Part shown: positions 1 through 6,019 of the stretch, piece by piece | How positions within the stretch are numbered: position 1 is the first letter of the stretch | How the letters are laid out: the number at the start of each line of letters is the position of its first letter | Assembly: GCA_018065745.1 (NCBI GenBank) | Contig: JAGHSS010000152.1 | Span: forward strand, 1 to 6,091 | DNA: 6,091 nt | DNA from: Candidatus Neoflavobacterium equi | GTDB lineage: Bacteria > Bacteroidota > Bacteroidia > Flavobacteriales > Flavobacteriaceae | Reading direction: 5' to 3' | Translations under genes and position numbers: made by a program | Notes under the pieces: generated by a model | What the model was told of the DNA's origin: nothing | The model's input: the letters and a program-made list of their open reading frames with translations, nothing else | The model's database searches: none

Positions 1-18
1 CACTTTATTATTAGTCCT

Positions 19-909
19 ATGTTTAAAAAAATCTTAACCTTATCATTCTTGGTTGTATTGACCTTATCTGCATGCAAAAATAAAACAGATGAGAGTCAAA
101 ACGTGTCTCTTGAAGAAAAAAAATCAAATAAATATGATAAACCAATAGATATCAACTACACTCTTTGGAATCTAAAATCAAATGATTCCCTCAAAAAAGT
201 GTTTAAAAACAAATTTACTCCTCAAGAGTTAACCACCTTAGTCTCACTTAATGGAAGAGATAAAAGCACCATTTTTCAAGCAGATTCAGTTATTGTACCA
301 GACAAGTTTGAAGAGGATTTTTTAGTATACAGTCCATTTCCATACCAGGTTACCTCACTGAAAGACGTCAATAAAATAGCTTTGTTTTCTTATGCTATTC
401 AAGCCTATGCCCTTTATGAAAACGGGAATTTAGTCAAATGGGGGCCAACCTCCATGGGTTCGAAAAAGCATCTTACTCCAACAGGTTTGTTTTTCACCAA
501 TTGGAAAGGAGAAGAAATTCAAAGCAGCTTTGACGATGAATGGGTTTTAAAATGGAATTTCAATATTGAAAATAAAGAGGGGATAGGATGGCACCAGTAT
601 GCGCTCCCTGGATATCCAGCATCACATTCTTGCTTGAGATTGTTAGAGCAAGATGCCAAATGGATGTATGACTGGGCTTCAGAATGGGTTTTGGCAGACA
701 AAGAAACCGTTAAGGCAAAGGGAACTCCTGTGATTGTATTTGGATCTTATGATTTTTCCAAAAAAGGTCCTTGGTTGAATTTAGCTGAAGATAATAAGTC
801 AAATAGAATTTCAAGTGATATTTTAGAAGCTGAAATCAAAAAATACCTTCCAGAAATTTTAAAAGAGCAAGAAAACAGTATATTAGTAGCTCAACAAACA
901 ACAAAGTAA
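19..909 (+). CDS. L,D-transpeptidase (YkuD-fold) family lipoprotein
   Basis: A 296-residue protein with a lipoprotein signal peptide: lysines at 3-4, a hydrophobic stretch at 5-16 and lipobox LSAC ending in Cys19, so it should be lipid-anchored in the envelope. Residues ~60-97 (SLKKVF to DSVIVPD) resemble a degenerate LysM-like peptidoglycan-binding region (inference). The catalytic YkuD-type domain spans about 115-245. His192 is followed by the active-site signature SHSCLR at 202-207, with Cys205 as presumed nucleophile and Arg207 behind it. The family usually reads SHGC, so Gly is replaced by Ser204. Such enzymes form 3-3 cross-links in peptidoglycan or attach proteins to it; the substrate here cannot be told. 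The frame is open back to base 1, but the signal peptide begins exactly at this Met. Only 18 bases precede it, so any promoter lies outside. The next gene starts after 1 bp, suggesting an operon. Confidence 0.85.
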   Translation: MFKKILTLSFLVVLTLSACKNKTDESQNVSLEEKKSNKYDKPIDINYTLWNLKSNDSLKKVFKNKFTPQELTTLVSLNGRDKSTIFQADSVIVPDKFEEDFLVYSPFPYQVTSLKDVNKIALFSYAIQAYALYENGNLVKWGPTSMGSKKHLTPTGLFFTNWKGEEIQSSFDDEWVLKWNFNIENKEGIGWHQYALPGYPASHSCLRLLEQDAKWMYDWASEWVLADKETVKAKGTPVIVFGSYDFSKKGPWLNLAEDNKSNRISSDILEAEIKKYLPEILKEQENSILVAQQTTK

Positions 910-910
910 A

Positions 911-1327
911 ATGAAAAAAGTTTTAGGAATTTTAGCCATTATCATAGCGCCAATACTCTTGACTTCAGCGTTGAGCAGACCCATTGCTTCAGACTATGAA
1001 ATTGTAGATGGAAATTTCAAAAATCTAAAAGTGCTCCCACAAGACATATCAAAAGACAGTTTGATGGGACTTATGCAACAATACAACAGAGCATTAGGCG
1101 TGAAGTGTAACTACTGCCACGTTCAGGACAAGGCCGCAGATGACAATCACAACAAGGACATTGCGCGTCACATGATCAAGTTTACCAATGATTTAAATTC
1201 TAAAGAATTTAATCCCTTAGGAAAGCATTATGAAAACTCAGTAAGCTGTGCCATGTGCCACCGCGGTGATACCAAACCGATTACAGGTGTCAAGTATTTT
1301 GAAGAAAATATGAAACAGAAGAAATAA
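911..1327 (+). CDS. Small two-heme c-type cytochrome
   Basis: A 138-residue exported protein. Residues 1-22 form a Sec signal or N-terminal membrane anchor (MKK, then a hydrophobic run to about 21). Two covalent heme sites are visible: CNYCH at 66-70 and CAMCH at 113-117. Upstream of the first lies a helix-like segment with Met52 and Met55 ending in ALGVKCNYCH. That arrangement recalls the heme modules of the photosynthetic reaction-centre cytochrome c subunit family, in which a Met in a preceding helix ligates the heme; the name does not imply photosynthesis, since short relatives occur in non-phototrophic Bacteroidota. Met88 (IARHM) could serve the second heme. The role is presumably periplasmic electron transfer, with unknown partner. 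The gene starts 1 bp after the transpeptidase stop and is followed by an intrinsic terminator, so the two genes probably form the end of one transcript. Confidence 0.82.
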   Translation: MKKVLGILAIIIAPILLTSALSRPIASDYEIVDGNFKNLKVLPQDISKDSLMGLMQQYNRALGVKCNYCHVQDKAADDNHNKDIARHMIKFTNDLNSKEFNPLGKHYENSVSCAMCHRGDTKPITGVKYFEENMKQKK

Positions 1328-1332
1328 TATTT

Positions 1333-1358
1333 AACAGCCTCCTGGAGGCTGTTTTTTT
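1333..1358 (+). terminator. Rho-independent terminator after the cytochrome gene
   Basis: Arms AACAGCCTC (1333-1341) and GAGGCTGTT (1345-1353) pair perfectly over 9 bp around a CTG loop, and a run of seven T (1352-1358) overlaps the base of the stem. It lies 6 bp after the cytochrome stop codon and separates that operon from trhO. Confidence 0.9.
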
Positions 1359-1400
1359 ATTTTATGACTTTTGTCATTTTTTTACTTCCCGCAAAAACCT

Positions 1401-1408
1401 TATTTTTG
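1401..1408 (+). promoter_or_regulatory. Candidate -7 box (TAnnTTTG) for trhO
   Basis: TATTTTTG matches the Bacteroidota -7 consensus TAnnTTTG. It sits in the 143-bp gap after the terminator and would give a leader of roughly 55-60 bases before the ATG at 1471. The -33 half is poor: a T-run, but no TTG, lies at the expected distance, and the nearest TTTTG (1369-1373) is 27 bp away, too far for the usual spacing. Some promoter is expected here because the previous operon is terminated. Confidence 0.4.
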
Positions 1409-1470
1409 CATCAAATTCTTCCATTTAGAGTTTTTTATTGTAATTATCACAAACTTAATTGGTTTATAGC

Positions 1471-2841
1471 ATGCAACTGTATAACACTTTAAGCGCTGAA
1501 GAACGCGCTGAACTTATTGAATTAGCGGGAAAAAACAGATTGACTTTATCTTTTTATGCCTATTCAAAAATTGAAGACCCCAAAAAATTTAGAGACGATT
1601 TATTCCTTGCTTGGGATGCATTAGACGCCTTGGGACGTACTTATGTTGCTCATGAAGGAATCAATGCACAAATGTCTGTTCCTGCAGAAAATTTTGAAGC
1701 TTTCAGAGAAACTCTTCAAGCCTATGATTTCATGAAAGGCATCCGCCTTAACGTTGCAGTTGAACAAGATGATATGTCCTTCTTGAAGCTGACTGTAAAA
1801 GTGAGACACAAAATTGTTGCTGACGGTTTGGACGACGCTACCTTTGATGTTACCAACAAAGGGATTCACTTAAAAGCGCAAGAATTCAATGATATGTTGG
1901 ATGATCCAGATACCATTGTTGTAGATTTTAGAAATCACTATGAAAGTGAAATTGGTCGTTTTATGGGAGCAATTACTCCAGATGTAGATACATTTAGAGA
2001 ATCATTGCCAATCATCAATGAGCAATTACAACCACATAAAGAAGACAAGAAATTATTGATGTATTGTACTGGAGGTATTCGTTGTGAAAAAGCGAGTGCA
2101 TACTTCAAACATCAAGGTTTCAAAAATGTATATCAGTTAGAAGGAGGGATTATTGAATATACACGCCAAGTAAAAGCTGAAGGTTTAGAAAGTAAATTCA
2201 TTGGTAAAAACTTCGTTTTTGACCACCGTTTGGGAGAGCGCATCACAGATGACGTTATTGCAAACTGCCACCAATGTGGAGCACCATGTGACACCCACGT
2301 GAATTGTGCCAATGAAGGATGTCATATTTTGTTTATCCAGTGTGATGCCTGTGCAGAAAAAATGCACGGTTGTTGTTCAGACCGTTGTACTGAAATCATT
2401 CAGATGCCAATTGAACAACAAAAAGAGTTGAGACGTGGAGAGCAAAAAGGGAATTTAATTTTCAAAAAGGGAAAATCAGATGCCTTGACATTCAAAAAAG
2501 AACGCAACATCTTTGAAGAGATCAAACCTGTAAAAGTGAGTGCAATCACAGAGATCAGAAAAAAAGTTCAAAAAGAGCGCAAGACTTTAGTAGGTAAGGG
2601 AGAGCATTATTTCACCAAAGCTTCTGTTGCACAGTTCTTAATTGAAAATGCTTCAGTAACTATTGGAGATCAAATTTTGATCCAAGGACCAACAACAGGA
2701 GAGGAGCGCATGACCCTGACTGCAATGAAAGTTAACGGTCAAGAAGCAACAACTGCTGTTCCAGGAGATAAAGTAACCTTTGAAGTTCCGTTCAGAATCA
2801 GATTGTCAGACAAATTATTTGTCGTTAAAAACATAGCGTAA
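1471..2841 (+). CDS. trhO: tRNA uridine-34 hydroxylase TrhO (YceA, rhodanese family) with extra C-terminal barrel domain
   Basis: A 456-residue protein of the YceA/UPF0176 family, which uses oxygen to hydroxylate U34 in the tRNA anticodon wobble position, giving ho5U, the precursor of cmo5U-type modifications. Residues ~1-110 form the N-terminal domain (ALDALGRTYVAHEGINAQMS is typical). A rhodanese domain spans ~140-240, with active-site loop CTGGIRC at 199-205 and presumed catalytic Cys199. A Cys-rich, probably metal-binding segment follows, with Cys at 266, 269, 273, 279, 284, 291, 294, 301, 302 and 306. E. coli TrhO, from memory about 350 residues, ends soon after this point. Here a charged linker and a domain at ~373-453 follow, resembling the EF-Tu domain-2-like barrel also seen at the end of U32 peptidases. 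A TTG at 1459 would add four residues; ATG at 1471 is preferred because MQLYNTLSAEERAELI is the usual family start. No Shine-Dalgarno is visible. Confidence 0.93.
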   Translation: MQLYNTLSAEERAELIELAGKNRLTLSFYAYSKIEDPKKFRDDLFLAWDALDALGRTYVAHEGINAQMSVPAENFEAFRETLQAYDFMKGIRLNVAVEQDDMSFLKLTVKVRHKIVADGLDDATFDVTNKGIHLKAQEFNDMLDDPDTIVVDFRNHYESEIGRFMGAITPDVDTFRESLPIINEQLQPHKEDKKLLMYCTGGIRCEKASAYFKHQGFKNVYQLEGGIIEYTRQVKAEGLESKFIGKNFVFDHRLGERITDDVIANCHQCGAPCDTHVNCANEGCHILFIQCDACAEKMHGCCSDRCTEIIQMPIEQQKELRRGEQKGNLIFKKGKSDALTFKKERNIFEEIKPVKVSAITEIRKKVQKERKTLVGKGEHYFTKASVAQFLIENASVTIGDQILIQGPTTGEERMTLTAMKVNGQEATTAVPGDKVTFEVPFRIRLSDKLFVVKNIA

Positions 2842-2858
2842 TTTAGTTACATTCACAA

Positions 2859-2890
2859 AGAGCAAATCATTAGATTTGCTCTCTTTATTT
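2859..2890 (+). terminator. Terminator-like hairpin between trhO and the ArsC/Spx-like gene
   Basis: Arms AGAGCAAATC (2859-2868) and GATTTGCTCT (2873-2882) pair over 10 bp with an ATTA loop, followed by the T-rich CTTTATTT. It begins 17 bp after the trhO stop codon and would end trhO transcripts. The T-tract is interrupted, so termination may be partial. The stem ends 17 bp before the next start codon, leaving no room for a promoter between them. Confidence 0.7.
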
Positions 2891-2899
2891 CAAAAAACC

Positions 2900-3253
2900 A
2901 TGAATACCATTTTTTATTTAAAGACCTGTGACACCTGTAAGCGCATCCTTTCAGAATTGCCAGGCTTGGAACGCTTTGAATTGATTGATATAAAATCCCA
3001 ACCCATTACTGCAGACCAATTGGACCAAATGTACCAGCTCAGCGGCAGTTATGAAAAGCTATTCAGCAAAAGAGCCCAGTTGTACAAAGAGTTGAATTTG
3101 AAAGAAGCTAATTTAGATGAAGCCGGTTTCAGAAAGTATTTGCTTGAGCATTACACCTTTCTTGCAAGACCTGTTATTATTTTTGACCATAAGATATACA
3201 TAGGCAACAGCGCAAAAAATGTAGAAGCAGTAAAAGCAGCTTTAGCTATTTAA
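2900..3253 (+). CDS. ArsC/Spx-family thioredoxin-fold protein
   Basis: A 117-residue protein of the arsenate reductase/Spx superfamily, matching the usual length of 110-140. The N-terminal strand IFYLKTCDTCKRIL carries a CxxC pair (Cys10, Cys13), as in Spx and Spx-like regulators, rather than the single-Cys CGTSR loop of classical ArsC. The conserved Arg-Pro near the C-terminus (ARPVIIFD, Arg90-Pro91) followed by IYIG is the family's second hallmark. It could be a glutaredoxin- or thioredoxin-linked reductase or a redox-responsive protein; nothing nearby (no arsenic genes) supports arsenate as substrate. The ATG at 2900 is preferred over an upstream TTG at 2876, which lies inside the hairpin stem and precedes the conserved first strand. 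Its mRNA must come from readthrough of the hairpin or from a promoter inside trhO. A bidirectional terminator follows closely. Confidence 0.8.
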   Translation: MNTIFYLKTCDTCKRILSELPGLERFELIDIKSQPITADQLDQMYQLSGSYEKLFSKRAQLYKELNLKEANLDEAGFRKYLLEHYTFLARPVIIFDHKIYIGNSAKNVEAVKAALAI

Positions 3254-3254
3254 T

Positions 3255-3290
3255 AAAAAAAGGGAAGTCTATTTTTAGACCTCCCTTTTC
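3255..3290. terminator. Bidirectional terminator between convergent genes
   Basis: Arms AAAAGGGA (3258-3265) with TCCCTTTT (3282-3289), and inner arms GTCTA (3267-3271) with TAGAC (3276-3280), pair around a TTTT loop with one A/C mismatch (3266/3281). A run of seven A (3255-3261) on the left supplies the U-tract for leftward transcripts; TTTTCTATTTAT on the right serves rightward ones. The stop codons at 3251-3253 (+) and 3294-3296 (-) flank it almost directly. Confidence 0.88.
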
Positions 3291-3293
3291 TAT

Positions 3294-4073
3294 TTATATA
3301 GAGTATTTGAATTCAAAGTTCAATTCATTTTCAATTTTTCGTGCAGAAACCACCTTTCCTTTAGAGATCCCCAAACTTTGAAAAGTTGGAGGTTCCAAAT
3401 TGCGTTCCAACGCCTGAATAGTATAGTATTCCTTTTTCAGCGGATGATGTGGAAAAACCCCATTATACACCGTGTTCCACTTCTGTTGTTCAATAATTTT
3501 AGTAATCAATTGAATACAGTCCTGTTTGTGAATCAGATTGATTGGAGCATACGGGTTTTCAAGTTCTTTTTTGCCAGACAGCGAGTACACCGGATGCCTA
3601 TCCTCACCAATCAAACCACCAAAGCGCACCACCGTAGTGTTGAATTTTGGATGATTCCTAAACATATTTTCAGCCTGCACATGAATAGATTCCTCAATGA
3701 CATCATGTTCCTCAGTGATCACATTGTTTGTGTCATTATATACAGATGTTGTACTGATGTAAACAATGTTTTCAATAGCCGTATTCTCAATATTTTTAAT
3801 CAGAGTTTCCATGTGTTTCAGATAGAAACCATCATTTTTAGCATTGATAGCAATAATTAAAGTATCCAAGTCTCGAGTAAAAGCCCCAAAATTTCCTTTA
3901 ATTACATCATTGACAATATGAATTAAAAACGCATCCACGCCACTGTGTTGAATCACCTCAAGTTTTCTTGAGTCCGTAGTAGTTCCTTTAATTCGTGAAT
4001 ATTTAGTTGTTAGGTGCTTCGCCAAAGGAAGGCCCAGCCAGCCACATCCCAGAATTCCGATTTTATAATTCAT
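3294..4073 (-). CDS. Atypical SDR / NAD(P)-dependent epimerase-like protein (YeeZ-like)
   Basis: A 259-residue protein with an N-terminal Rossmann fold: IGILGCGWLGLPLA with the GxGxxG dinucleotide-binding glycines at 9, 11 and 14. The segment NIVYISTTSVYND (about 102-114) matches the strand-plus-SVY region of extended SDRs (Ser107, Tyr112), and VVRFGGLIG (about 149-157) matches the strand where epimerases often read R-x-x-x-x-y-G. A normal YxxxK catalytic pair is not evident, so it groups with the atypical SDRs such as E. coli YeeZ, whose reaction is unknown; it may bind NAD(P) without being a standard epimerase. The C-terminal part (YAPINLIHKQDC) is the common loop where such proteins read N-x-I-H-x-x-D. 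No clear -7 box is seen in the 105 bp upstream, so it may be read from the HAD/acetyltransferase operon. Confidence 0.8.
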   Translation of the reverse strand: MNYKIGILGCGWLGLPLAKHLTTKYSRIKGTTTDSRKLEVIQHSGVDAFLIHIVNDVIKGNFGAFTRDLDTLIIAINAKNDGFYLKHMETLIKNIENTAIENIVYISTTSVYNDTNNVITEEHDVIEESIHVQAENMFRNHPKFNTTVVRFGGLIGEDRHPVYSLSGKKELENPYAPINLIHKQDCIQLITKIIEQQKWNTVYNGVFPHHPLKKEYYTIQALERNLEPPTFQSLGISKGKVVSARKIENELNFEFKYSI

Positions 4074-4155
4074 AAGCCATTAGTTTTAGTGTTGGTAAAT
4101 TTGAGCAAGGTTTTATTAATAACTCAAAAAAGCTTATAAAATTGTTTCATTATAT

Positions 4156-4180
4156 AGTATTTTATTTGTTAAATAAAACT
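4156..4180 (-). terminator. Weak AT-rich hairpin after the acetyltransferase gene
   Basis: TTTTATTT (4160-4167) pairs with AAATAAAA (4171-4178) around GTT, with an extra AG/CT pair beyond a two-base bulge. It overlaps the last bases of the acetyltransferase stop codon. The stem is almost all A/T and has no T-run after it on the minus strand, so it would terminate poorly; leftward readthrough into the SDR gene seems likely. The rest of the 4074-4178 gap is AT-rich with nothing else recognisable. Confidence 0.25.
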
Positions 4181-4805
4181 ACTGATCCAAGCAACGTTGC
4201 AGCTCGTCAATAAACTGTCCCAGGTGGTATCCATCCACCAAACCATGGTGTACATGAACAGACACATTAAAGTACATACGCTCATTTCTTTCATACAATT
4301 TTCCCACAGATATTTTGGGGCAGCTGTCCGGATATGTAAAAGAGCGCGCGTGAGAAATAGAAGAAAATTTTATAAACGGCACAGCAGAAAAATGTATAAT
4401 ATTTTCCTTAAAATCCGTACGCGTCATCAAGCCAGTTGTGTTTTGAACTCGATTAATTTCTTCAACCAAATCCCCGTTAAATGCTTTATAATCCTCATTG
4501 TAGAATACGTATGAAAATCCAAAAGTTTTATCAGCTCTCATAATCGTTGCAGACGCGTCAATCCCGTCATACAGATACACCTGACCATCCTCAATTCTCA
4601 GCCGCATTGCCTCCGTTTTGTTCACCGCCTCCAGCGTTCTGTACAAGTAGTAGTTAAAAAAAGAATAACCCAAACGCTTGGATTCTTGATAAGCGATGGT
4701 TGCATCAATTTCCACCACGACACCATAAAAAGGTTCCTCCATTTTACAGAAAAAATCAAAGTGTTCTCTTCTGTTCCACGTTGTCAAATCAACTACTGTT
4801 CTCAT
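4179..4805 (-). CDS. Chloramphenicol acetyltransferase-like (type A CAT family) protein
   Basis: A 208-residue, full-length member of the CAT fold (classical CATs are about 213-219). The opening DLTTWNRREHF aligns with the CAT start (WxRKEHF), keeping the Arg at 12-13. FIKFSSI matches the CAT segment holding the conserved Ser that stabilises the transition state. The active-site signature is HVHHGLVDGYH at 184-194, with His187 the presumed catalytic base and Asp191 structural. The published CAT signature reads Q-[LIV]-H-H-[SA]-x2-D-G-[FY]-H, so Gln is His184 and Ala/Ser is Gly188 here. The family transfers acetyl from acetyl-CoA to a hydroxyl; whether chloramphenicol is the substrate cannot be concluded, as many chromosomal CAT-like proteins have unknown acceptors. 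Its ATG overlaps the HAD stop as ATGA (4802-4805), pointing to translational coupling and co-expression. Confidence 0.85.
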   Translation of the reverse strand: MRTVVDLTTWNRREHFDFFCKMEEPFYGVVVEIDATIAYQESKRLGYSFFNYYLYRTLEAVNKTEAMRLRIEDGQVYLYDGIDASATIMRADKTFGFSYVFYNEDYKAFNGDLVEEINRVQNTTGLMTRTDFKENIIHFSAVPFIKFSSISHARSFTYPDSCPKISVGKLYERNERMYFNVSVHVHHGLVDGYHLGQFIDELQRCLDQ

Positions 4806-5494
4806 ACTTTCAAAAGTGACAAAACCTCGTTAATACTCGACTTACTATAAAAATTCGCATGTATAATTTCGTGATCAATACGCTCGTGTTCCCATGTAGT
4901 ATGAAAGGGGATATGCACCGCATGTCCACCGATGTTTAGAACCGGAAGCACATCAGATTTCAAAGAATTCCCGATCATCATAAATTCCTCCGCTTTTATA
5001 TCCAAACGTTTCAACAAATCGCTATAATCCACCTCTGCTTTTTCGCACATCACCTCAATATGGTGAAAGTAGTCCCCTAAGCCAGAGAGGTGTAATTTTC
5101 TACGTTGATCCTTCAAGTCCCCTTTTGTAGCCACGATTAATTTGTAGGAACCCTTTAATTTTTTCAAAGTGTCCTCCACATCATCAAGAAGCGCCACCGG
5201 TTTTTGCAAAAGTTCTTTCCCAATTTCTATAATCTTTTGGTATACCACAGCAGACATTTTCCCGTTAGTGATTGTATTTGCCGCCTCGATCATAGAAAGC
5301 GTGTATCCTTTAATCCCGTAACCATACAAGTCCAGGTTATTTATTTGCGTTTTAAAAAGTTCTTGAGAGCAGCTTTGTCTAGACAAAAAGTCCTCCATTA
5401 GCGAGCAAAATTTCTCCTCTGCCTCGTTGAAGAAAGGTTCGTTCACCCACAGCGTATCATCGGCATCAAATGCCACCACTTTTATTTTGTCCAT
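4802..5494 (-). CDS. HAD-family hydrolase (phosphatase-like)
   Basis: A 230-residue haloacid-dehalogenase-superfamily protein. Motif I is VVAFDADDTLW, with nucleophile Asp10 and acid/base Asp12; motif II is Thr123 in LIVATKGD; motif III Lys is probably Lys152 (CEKAEVDY) or Lys133; motif IV is IGNSLKSD at 174-181 (Ser180, Asp181). A helical cap lies at about 17-95, as in subfamily I phosphatases of small metabolites. The substrate is unknown. A start at 5527 would add 11 residues, but those codons overlap the -7 box, and MDKIKVVAFDADDT is the natural family start, so ATG at 5494 is chosen. It heads a leftward operon: its TGA overlaps the ATG of the CAT-like gene. A weak AAGG lies only 2 bases before the ATG, too close to act as a normal ribosome binding site. 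Confidence 0.9.
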   Translation of the reverse strand: MDKIKVVAFDADDTLWVNEPFFNEAEEKFCSLMEDFLSRQSCSQELFKTQINNLDLYGYGIKGYTLSMIEAANTITNGKMSAVVYQKIIEIGKELLQKPVALLDDVEDTLKKLKGSYKLIVATKGDLKDQRRKLHLSGLGDYFHHIEVMCEKAEVDYSDLLKRLDIKAEEFMMIGNSLKSDVLPVLNIGGHAVHIPFHTTWEHERIDHEIIHANFYSKSSINEVLSLLKV

Positions 5495-5511
5495 TGCCTT
5501 GTGTATTTTCA

Positions 5512-5541
5512 CAAAGATACACAACAATCAAAATCCTCAAA
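5512..5541 (-). promoter_or_regulatory. Bacteroidota-type promoter of the HAD/acetyltransferase operon
   Basis: Reading leftwards, TTTG (5541-5538) is followed after 18 bp by TATCTTTG (5519-5512), a full match to the TTTG / TAnnTTTG pattern used by the Bacteroidota housekeeping sigma factor. Transcription would start near 5507, giving a leader of only about 10-15 bases before the ATG at 5494. A-rich tracts (minus strand) just upstream at about 5566-5584 could act as an UP-like element (inference). Confidence 0.7.
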
Positions 5542-5584
5542 TCTCATTTCACACATATTACGCCATTTTTTAGTTATTTTTTTT

Positions 5585-5699
5585 GGGTGTTCCCCTTTTA
5601 AAACCCTCCTGACGTCGGTTTTTTAAAAGCGTCGCGTCTTCCGCTAAATCTTTTAGTCGGCAAAGCCTCCCAAAAGGATACCGCTCCAACCGCTAACAC
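5585..5699. repeat. Structured intergenic element with nested hairpins and complementary ends
   Basis: The ends are complementary: GTGTT (5587-5591) and AACAC (5695-5699). Inside are two hairpins. The first pairs CTTTTAAAACC (5595-5605) with 5617-5629, allowing two extra T. The second pairs ATCTTTT (5648-5654) with AAAAGGAT (5672-5679), allowing one bulge, with a smaller GGC-AAA-GCC hairpin inside it (5659-5667). The pieces TCTTCCGCT and GGATACCGCT each follow or close a hairpin. From memory this resembles an intergenic repeat that recurs in flavobacterial genomes, beginning GGGCGTT and ending CTAACGC; that recollection is unverified. It is locally richer in G+C than the flanking DNA and contains no gene. 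Its function is unknown. Confidence 0.5.
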
Positions 5700-5780
5700 A
5701 ACACATTATCCCATCATTAATTTTTACCAATTAAAATCAAAAATCACCATCTACAAACAAGATCCACAAACCAATCACAA

Positions 5781-5832
5781 ACCACTTCCACAAACAACTT
5801 CCACAAACCACTTCCACAAACCACTTCCACAA
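5781..5832. repeat. Four tandem copies of a 13-bp repeat
   Basis: The unit ACCACTTCCACAA occurs at 5781-5793, 5794-5806 (one change, C to A at its third base), 5807-5819 and 5820-5832. The same unit occurs once more at 6000-6012 before the third palindrome. This is consistent with slippage expansion of the lead-in to the first palindrome. Confidence 0.9.
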
Positions 5833-5839
5833 AATAATT

Positions 5840-5875
5840 CCGTGTTTATACTTCGACAGGCTCAGCACGACACGG
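5840..5875. repeat. 36-bp REP-like palindrome, copy 1
   Basis: Outer arms CCGTGT and ACACGG pair perfectly (6 bp). The core CTTCGACAGGCTCAGCA (positions 12-28 of the unit) is identical in all three copies. The inner stem is imperfect here, with mismatches at unit positions 9/29 and 11/27. Confidence 0.85.
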
Positions 5876-5931
5876 TGTATTCCACAAACCAATCACACAA
5901 ACCAAACACACAAACCAAACACAAACCATTT

Positions 5932-5967
5932 CCGTGTTTATGCTTCGACAGGCTCAGCATGACACGG
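5932..5967. repeat. 36-bp REP-like palindrome, copy 2 (best folded)
   Basis: The same 36-bp unit, starting 92 bp after copy 1. Its two changes (unit positions 11 A to G, 29 C to T) make the inner arms ATGCT and AGCAT fully complementary. With the 6-bp outer arms and a T-G wobble this gives a nearly continuous hairpin with one bulge and an 11-base loop. It is probably closest to the ancestral form. Confidence 0.85.
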
Positions 5968-6019
5968 TGTATTCCACAAACAAGACAAATGAATCACAAA
6001 CCACTTCCACAAAATAATT

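Noticed and set aside
1459..1470. TTG start for trhO four codons upstream
   Set aside because: The added residues are not typical of the family, and ATG at 1471 gives the usual N-terminus.
2876..2899. TTG start for the ArsC/Spx-like gene
   Set aside because: It lies inside the hairpin stem and adds residues before the conserved first beta strand; ATG at 2900 fits the family.
3378..3860. Plus-strand open frame of 160 codons opposite the SDR gene
   Set aside because: It is antisense to a clear Rossmann-fold gene and its translation has no recognisable domain; likewise for the other short frames overlapping real genes.
4096..4103. Rightward TAAATTTG box in the SDR/acetyltransferase gap
   Set aside because: It matches TAnnTTTG but has no -33 element and faces no rightward gene; a chance match in AT-rich DNA is likely.
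4179..4805. Acquired chloramphenicol resistance gene (cat)
   Set aside because: The fold is right but the signature deviates, and there is no mobile element or resistance context, so a resistance claim is not supported.
5495..5527. Upstream ATG start for the HAD gene
   Set aside because: Those codons overlap the TATCTTTG -7 box, so the transcript would start downstream of this ATG.
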